From NCBI RefSeq assembly GCF_002575655.3, contig NC_053039.3, positions 371,047,633 to 371,111,632 on the forward strand: a stretch of 64,000 nt of DNA, written 5' to 3'. The notes below the pieces were generated by a model, which saw nothing but the letters and a program-made list of their open reading frames with translations, made no database searches and had not been told where the DNA came from. The position numbers and the translations under genes are program-made. Positions within the stretch are counted from its first letter, which is position 1. The number at the start of each line of letters is the position of its first letter. This DNA is from Aegilops tauschii subsp. strangulata (Eukaryota; Streptophyta; Magnoliopsida; Poales; Poaceae). Of this stretch, positions 59,630-64,000 are shown one piece after another.

Positions 59630-60243
59630 AACTTGTGTGTTTGTGATTAGTCAATAGTTGATGGAGTCGGCCCGCCCTCCTAAAATCAAGGGGGGGCAAG
59701 TTTATGATTGGTCAGTAGATGAAAACAGTCTGTAAAGCCCTGTATTGGTTTGTAAGTCTAGCATTTTTGCTGCAGGTGTGCGGTTGAGAGTTTCTTTGAT
59801 TTGGAAGTAAAATAATTGTATGGGGTTGTTACGCCCTTTTCTCCATGCACCACGCATGCTACCGCCGAAGCTGCACCTCGCAGCTGCAGCCCCACCGGCC
59901 ATGTCCTCCGGCGGCCTGGCGGGCATGAGGTCGACTCAACGGGCGCAAGCTAGAACAACTGGCGAGTTGGATGGGTTCAAGGCGCCAGAGAGCACGAGGT
60001 CAAGAACATCGACGCATTTACCGACGCTGACGGCAAGAAGACCGACAGGATGAAGAGCAGCAGGTCCGTGAGCTATCCACCACTGGCAGCAGGCGTGCCG
60101 GCTTAGACCACGCGAAGGCCACCGCGCATGGCCGCAGAAGGTCGAAACGGCGACCCGTCGCGCTCGAGATATCCAGTGAAGTTGATCTTTTAAGATAGAA
60201 GAGAAATCTGAAAACCGCTACATGCAGAGAGCCAGTCGGCACA
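59630..60243. other. spacer before the second Mutator element
   Basis: A 77-codon frame at 59820-60053 has no recognisable domain. Nothing else seen. Confidence 0.5.
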
Positions 60244-60602
60244 GGAAAAAGTCCAAAATAAACCCTGAACTCGTAGACCCTAGCTAAATCGAACCCTCAA
60301 CTCCTAATCCCGATAATTAGCACTCTCAACTCTCCAATCCCGGTCCAAAATGAACCCTGAGCCCACTTCCAAACAGGGATTGATGAGGTGGCAGACCAAA
60401 ACTGGGATCGGTGGGTGTTGGCCGCGTTGCGGAGAAAAGTTGGGCCGGCCCATAAGGCCCAGAGCGTCCACGCAAGGGCCAGTCCATCCCCACTCGCGGC
60501 GTCCCCTGAAATTCCCCTGCTCGAGCGGCGGCAATGGCGACGGGCGGGTGATCGGCTCCGGCGGCAGCGATCGTGACGGCTTGACGACGAGCGACGTCAA
60601 AG

Positions 60603-60800
60603 GTACGGTCTCCAACCTCCTCCTCCTCCTATGGCTGCAATTGAAGCTCTTACTGCACTGTTACTATTACGGTTTCAGGGAGAAAAATTGGGGATTTTCT
60701 GCGATTAGAGAGTTAGGGTTTTTGGCGATTTTCTATTCGTTTTTGTCAGTCCAATTGCTCGGATTAGCACAATGTAGTGATATACTCTTGTTTGTTGCAG
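60603..60800 (+). other. 5' UTR intron of the MULE transposase gene
   Basis: Donor caaag/GTACGG at 60603 and acceptor tgttgcag ending 60800, seven bases before the ATG. Confidence 0.6.
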
Positions 60801-60807
60801 CTCAATC

Positions 60808-63800
60808 ATGGACCCTAGTGAGATTTTGAATGTCAGATTTCATTTTGGGGGCCAGTTCATCCACATTGGTCCTATTTTGGATTATGTGGGGGGAGATGAA
60901 GCACTTTCATTGATTGAGAGGGACAAGTTGTCATTGTTTGAAGTTCAAGGGCATTTGAAAGACCATCTGGAGTTCAAGGAATCGATGAAGTTGTATTTTC
61001 ATGTTCCTTGGAAAGAACTAGCTGATGGTTTGAGGTTTTTGTTTGATGACAGTGGTTGTGCTAGCATGTTAGACTACATTTGTGTTGGAGATGTAGCTGA
61101 TATTTATGTGGAATACCATGGGGAGCAGGACAGTGAGAGTAGCAGCAGTGCTAGTGATTATGAGAATGAGATTGTTGATGTTGATATGGATGATGATGAA
61201 GCTGAAGAACCTGACATGGTCATTACTGCAGAACCAGCTGATAATGGTGTGCTCACTCAAATGAACAACATCCAATTTGAGCATCCTAGGGCAAGCAAAA
61301 CCACAGTGGCAAATGAGGTTGATGAAGTGGCAGGAACTCAGTTGATATTTTCTCAAATATGCAGTCCAGATGAAGTGCCAGATGCAGTGCATTTTCAGAA
61401 CAATTTGAGGACATATGCAGTGAACTTTCAGAGGAATGTGAGGACAGAGGAAGTGAAGGATCAGAGCAACAACCCAGCAGATCAAGTGAATGTTGAGAGC
61501 AACAATGCAGTTTCAGCTAGTGATTCTGAAGAAGATACAGAGTACATACCACACAGTGAGGACAGTGGAGAAAATTCAGAGGTTGTTGAGCTCAGAAGGC
61601 ATGCTAGAAAATTTAAGAAGAGGATGAGAGATACAAAGAGTTGGCTTGCAGGTGATTCAACAACTCCTATTCCTATTGACTTAATTGCAAATATGGAAGA
61701 TCAGTTAGAGGGAGAGGAGAAACAGTGGGGCTATGACTCATCTGATGAGGATTATTCTTATGATGAAGATTCTGATGGGCACATGGTGAGGAGGAAGAGC
61801 CAGTATCCAAGATACAATAATGACTCAGAAATTCCACACTTTGCATTGACAATGGTATTCAGGAGCAAGAATCAGCTTGTGAAAGCATTGAAGAAATATG
61901 GGATTGTGACCAAAAAAAGCATTGTGTTCTTGAAGTCAGAGAGTAACAGAGTTAGGGCTAAGTGTGGATGGCCTGGCTGCCCTTGGCTTATTTATGGAGC
62001 CAAAATCTCAAGAACAAGCAGGTTTCAAATCATAACATTTAATGATGAGCACCATTGTGCACAAAACAGGGAGAACGGACTTGTGACAGCTAAGGTTATT
62101 GCTGAAAGATATGAGCACTTCATTTTAGCTAATCCAATGTGGAAAATTGAGAGCATGAAAGCAACAGCTCTTCAGGACATGTTTGCTGATGTATCAACTT
62201 CTAAGTGCAAGCATGCAAAGAAGCTTGTCATGGACAAGTTAAGGGCTGGAATGAAGAATGAATACACCAGGGTTTTTGATTATCAGCTGGAGCTACTTAG
62301 AAGTAATCCTGGAAGCACTGTTGCAGTCTGTTTGGATCCAACAAACATGGAACAGAACATATTTCAGAGTTTCTATGTCTGCTTTAATGCACTGAAGTTG
62401 GGATTTAAGGCTGGCTGCAGGAAAGTGATTGGTTTAGATGGTTGTTTTTTTAAAGGTGCTGTCAAAGGAGAGCTATTGTGTGCTGTTGCAAGAGATGCAA
62501 ACAATCAAATGTATCCAGTGGCATGGGCAGTTGTTGAGAGGGAACTAATGATACATGGAAGTGGTTCATTGCCCTGCTTATTAAAGATCTTGAGATTAAT
62601 GACAATGGAGCTGGCTGGGTGTTCATTTCAGATCAGCAGAAGGGACTGATAAATGCAATGAAGGATTATTTGCCAAATGCAGAGCACAGAATGTGTGCTA
62701 GGCATATCTATGCCAACTGGAGGAAGAAGCATAGGGAACATCAGTGGCAGAAGAAGTTCTGGGTAGTTGCCAAAGCAGCAAACAAGCAGGACTTCAACTA
62801 CTATAAAGCAAAGCTTGCCCAAGAAACTCCAGAAGGTGCAAAAGACATCATGAGAACAGAGCCAGTGCACTGGGCAAGGGCTTTTTTTCCAGTGGGATCC
62901 AATTGTGAGTCTGTTGATAATAATTTGTGTGAATCCTTCAATCATGCAATTGTTGAAGCAAGGTTTTATCCAATAATTTCAATGCAAGAAAAAATAAGGA
63001 AAAAGGTTATGGTTAGAATTCAGGAACAAAGGGAAAAAGGTCAGAACTTCCATGGAAAAATATGTCCAAGTGCATTCAAGAAATTGAAGAGCAACATAGC
63101 AAGAACCCAGTTCATGGAAGTACTTTCGAATGGCAAAGATGGATTTGAAGTGAAACTTGTCACTGGGAGAAAAAGGCAGTACACAGTGAGTCTTGACAAC
63201 TGGACATGTTCATGTGGCTACTTCCAGCTAGCAGGTCTACCTTGTTCCCATGCAATAACAGCTATCTACAAGTGTGGAAAAAAAGTGGAAGATTTCATTG
63301 CCCCTTGCTATTTTGTTGATGTTTTCAACAAAATTTATGAACATTGTTTGATGCCTGTGGAAGGTGAGGAAATGTGGCCAGTTTCTGAGAAACCTAGGCC
63401 TCAAGCTCCAGCATATGCAACCATACCAGATAGCATGCCAGGCAGGCCTAAGAATAATGATAGAAGGAGAGAAGAAAGTGAGAAACCTAAGCCTAGCAAA
63501 AAAATGACCAAGCATGGCACTGTAATTATTTGCTCAATGTGTGGCACTGCTGGACACAACAAAACAGGTTGCAAGCAAAACCCATACAGAGGCAAAAAGA
63601 AGAAGACTACCAAAAAAGGGACACAGCAAAGGTGAGTTTTATTTTTTCCATGCATTTCTCTGGATTTAAATGATTTAAGTTGGTTCTCTGCAATTTAAAT
63701 TATCTAAGTTAACATCACTTCAAATATTTTGACATGTAGCAAACTGGAGCTAGTGCACCTGCTACTGGCCCAACAACAACATTTGCAGCAGCTACTGCCC

Positions 63801-64000
63801 CAGCAAGAAGTTTTGCAACAACTACTGCCCAAGCAAGAGCCTCTACACCAGCCACTGGCCAAGCAAGAGCATCTGCAGCAGCCACTGGCCAAGCAAGAGC
63901 ATCTGCAGCAGCCACTGCCCCAGGAAGATCATCTGCACCAGCCACTGGCCAAGCAAGAGCATCTGCATTTAAGCCCCCAAGAGCAAGAGCTGGCCAAACA
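60808..64000 (+). pseudogene. MULE (MuDR-type) transposase, one frameshift, 3' end outside window
   Basis: ATG at 60808. Residues 5-104 form a PB1-like N-terminal domain found in many plant MULEs, followed by acidic linkers. The MuDR DNA-binding domain (about 342-417) has a CCHC finger of WRKY-GCM1 type: C386, C391, H415, C417. The MULE DDE domain holds D544 (IGLDGCFFKG). A one-base loss near 62546 shifts the frame; it resumes in the frame of 62619 with the second Asp (FISDQQKG) and the Glu (NLCESFNHA). The SWIM finger CSCGYFQLAGLPCSH and a zinc knuckle CSMCGTAGHNKTGC follow. A donor at 63632 leads to a second exon with 30-bp repeats. All catalytic residues survive, so loss of function is recent. 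Confidence 0.9.
63754..63968 (+). repeat. 30-bp minisatellite in the last visible transposase exon
   Basis: About seven units of the type ccactggccaagcaagagca. Because 30 is a multiple of three, each frame repeats a ten-residue word. With acceptor at 63739 the protein reads QPLAKQEHLQ repeats; with acceptor at 63753 it reads PATGQARASA repeats. The second resembles Thr/Ala/Pro-rich MULE tails. Confidence 0.75.

Larger units (their letters stand above)
60244..64000 (+). mobile_element. autonomous-type Mutator element (MuDR/MULE), left part
   Basis: Left terminus GGAAAAAGTCCAAAATAAAC at 60244, with spaced aaccctgaactc / aaccctcaactc / tgaaccctga words over about 110 bp, is typical of grass MULE terminal inverted repeats. 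A MuDR-type transposase gene follows in the same orientation. The right end and target duplication lie beyond 64000. Confidence 0.8.

Noticed and set aside
63760..63967. CRISPR-like array
   Set aside because: Units abut without spacers and code in frame; it is a minisatellite in a plant gene.

Overview
The window is plant nuclear DNA from a Triticeae grass (wheat, Aegilops or barley group). Plant-type GT-AG introns, a solo LTR of the Angela/BARE-1/WIS group, a Stowaway MITE with TA duplications, Tat, Athila-like and Tekay Ty3/gypsy elements and a TGATACGTCTCC-type LTR all point there. Species and chromosome cannot be fixed from sequence alone. Nearly everything is transposable element. The one convincing host gene is a MIZU-KUSSEI 1 (DUF617) protein on the minus strand at 47861-48628.

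Layout, left side (1-27914). A Tekay-type chromovirus (+; only the last 22 bp of its 5' LTR are in view; 3' LTR 18684-21301) is split in its integrase by a complete Tat element (-; 4546-17747; TSD AGTTC). The Tat element carries on the opposite strand a spliced gene (6147-9644) with what looks like its own promoter (repeated TGACRTCATC boxes, TATA at 5380, 5' UTR intron). The Tekay element sits in the LTR of another gypsy element (21302-22931), which interrupts the first ORF of an Athila-like element (-; LTR 24013-25700), which in turn interrupts ORF1 of a LINE (-; LINE A, 25701-27914). That is a nest five levels deep.

Middle (27915-46685). A CACTA DNA transposon (TSD ATG) without transposase keeps only its second gene (-, 44791 to 28876), a multi-exon ORF ending in a Ulp1/C48-peptidase-like domain that has lost catalytic residues. 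That gene is broken by a 5'-truncated LINE (LINE B, 38768-44040) and by an internally deleted Tat element (30590-37809, TSD CCATT) that lost pol but kept LTRs, gag start and its antisense gene. A piece of LINE ORF1 (46686-47222) follows the CACTA and is probably the other half of LINE A.

Right side (47223-64000). The MIZ1-like gene with a TATA box, an Angela-type solo LTR (49810-51515), about 3 kb of unassigned DNA, a 1.3-kb non-autonomous Mutator element (54601-55922), a Stowaway MITE (56405-56485), about 3 kb unassigned, a short retroposed LINE tail with a 14-bp TSD (59452-59615), and the 5' part of an autonomous Mutator element (from 60244) whose transposase gene has one frameshift and runs off the window end.

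Most element genes carry stops or frameshifts. Many stops look like CAG to TAG or CGA to TGA changes, as expected of methylated, silenced repeats. By eye the Tat LTR pair differs at about 16 of 515 sites and the deleted Tat element at about 36 of 860. I did not find a clearly new biological system. The best leads are the promoter-bearing antisense gene kept by two unrelated-age Tat elements, and the catalytically degenerate peptidase-like gene as the sole gene of the CACTA.
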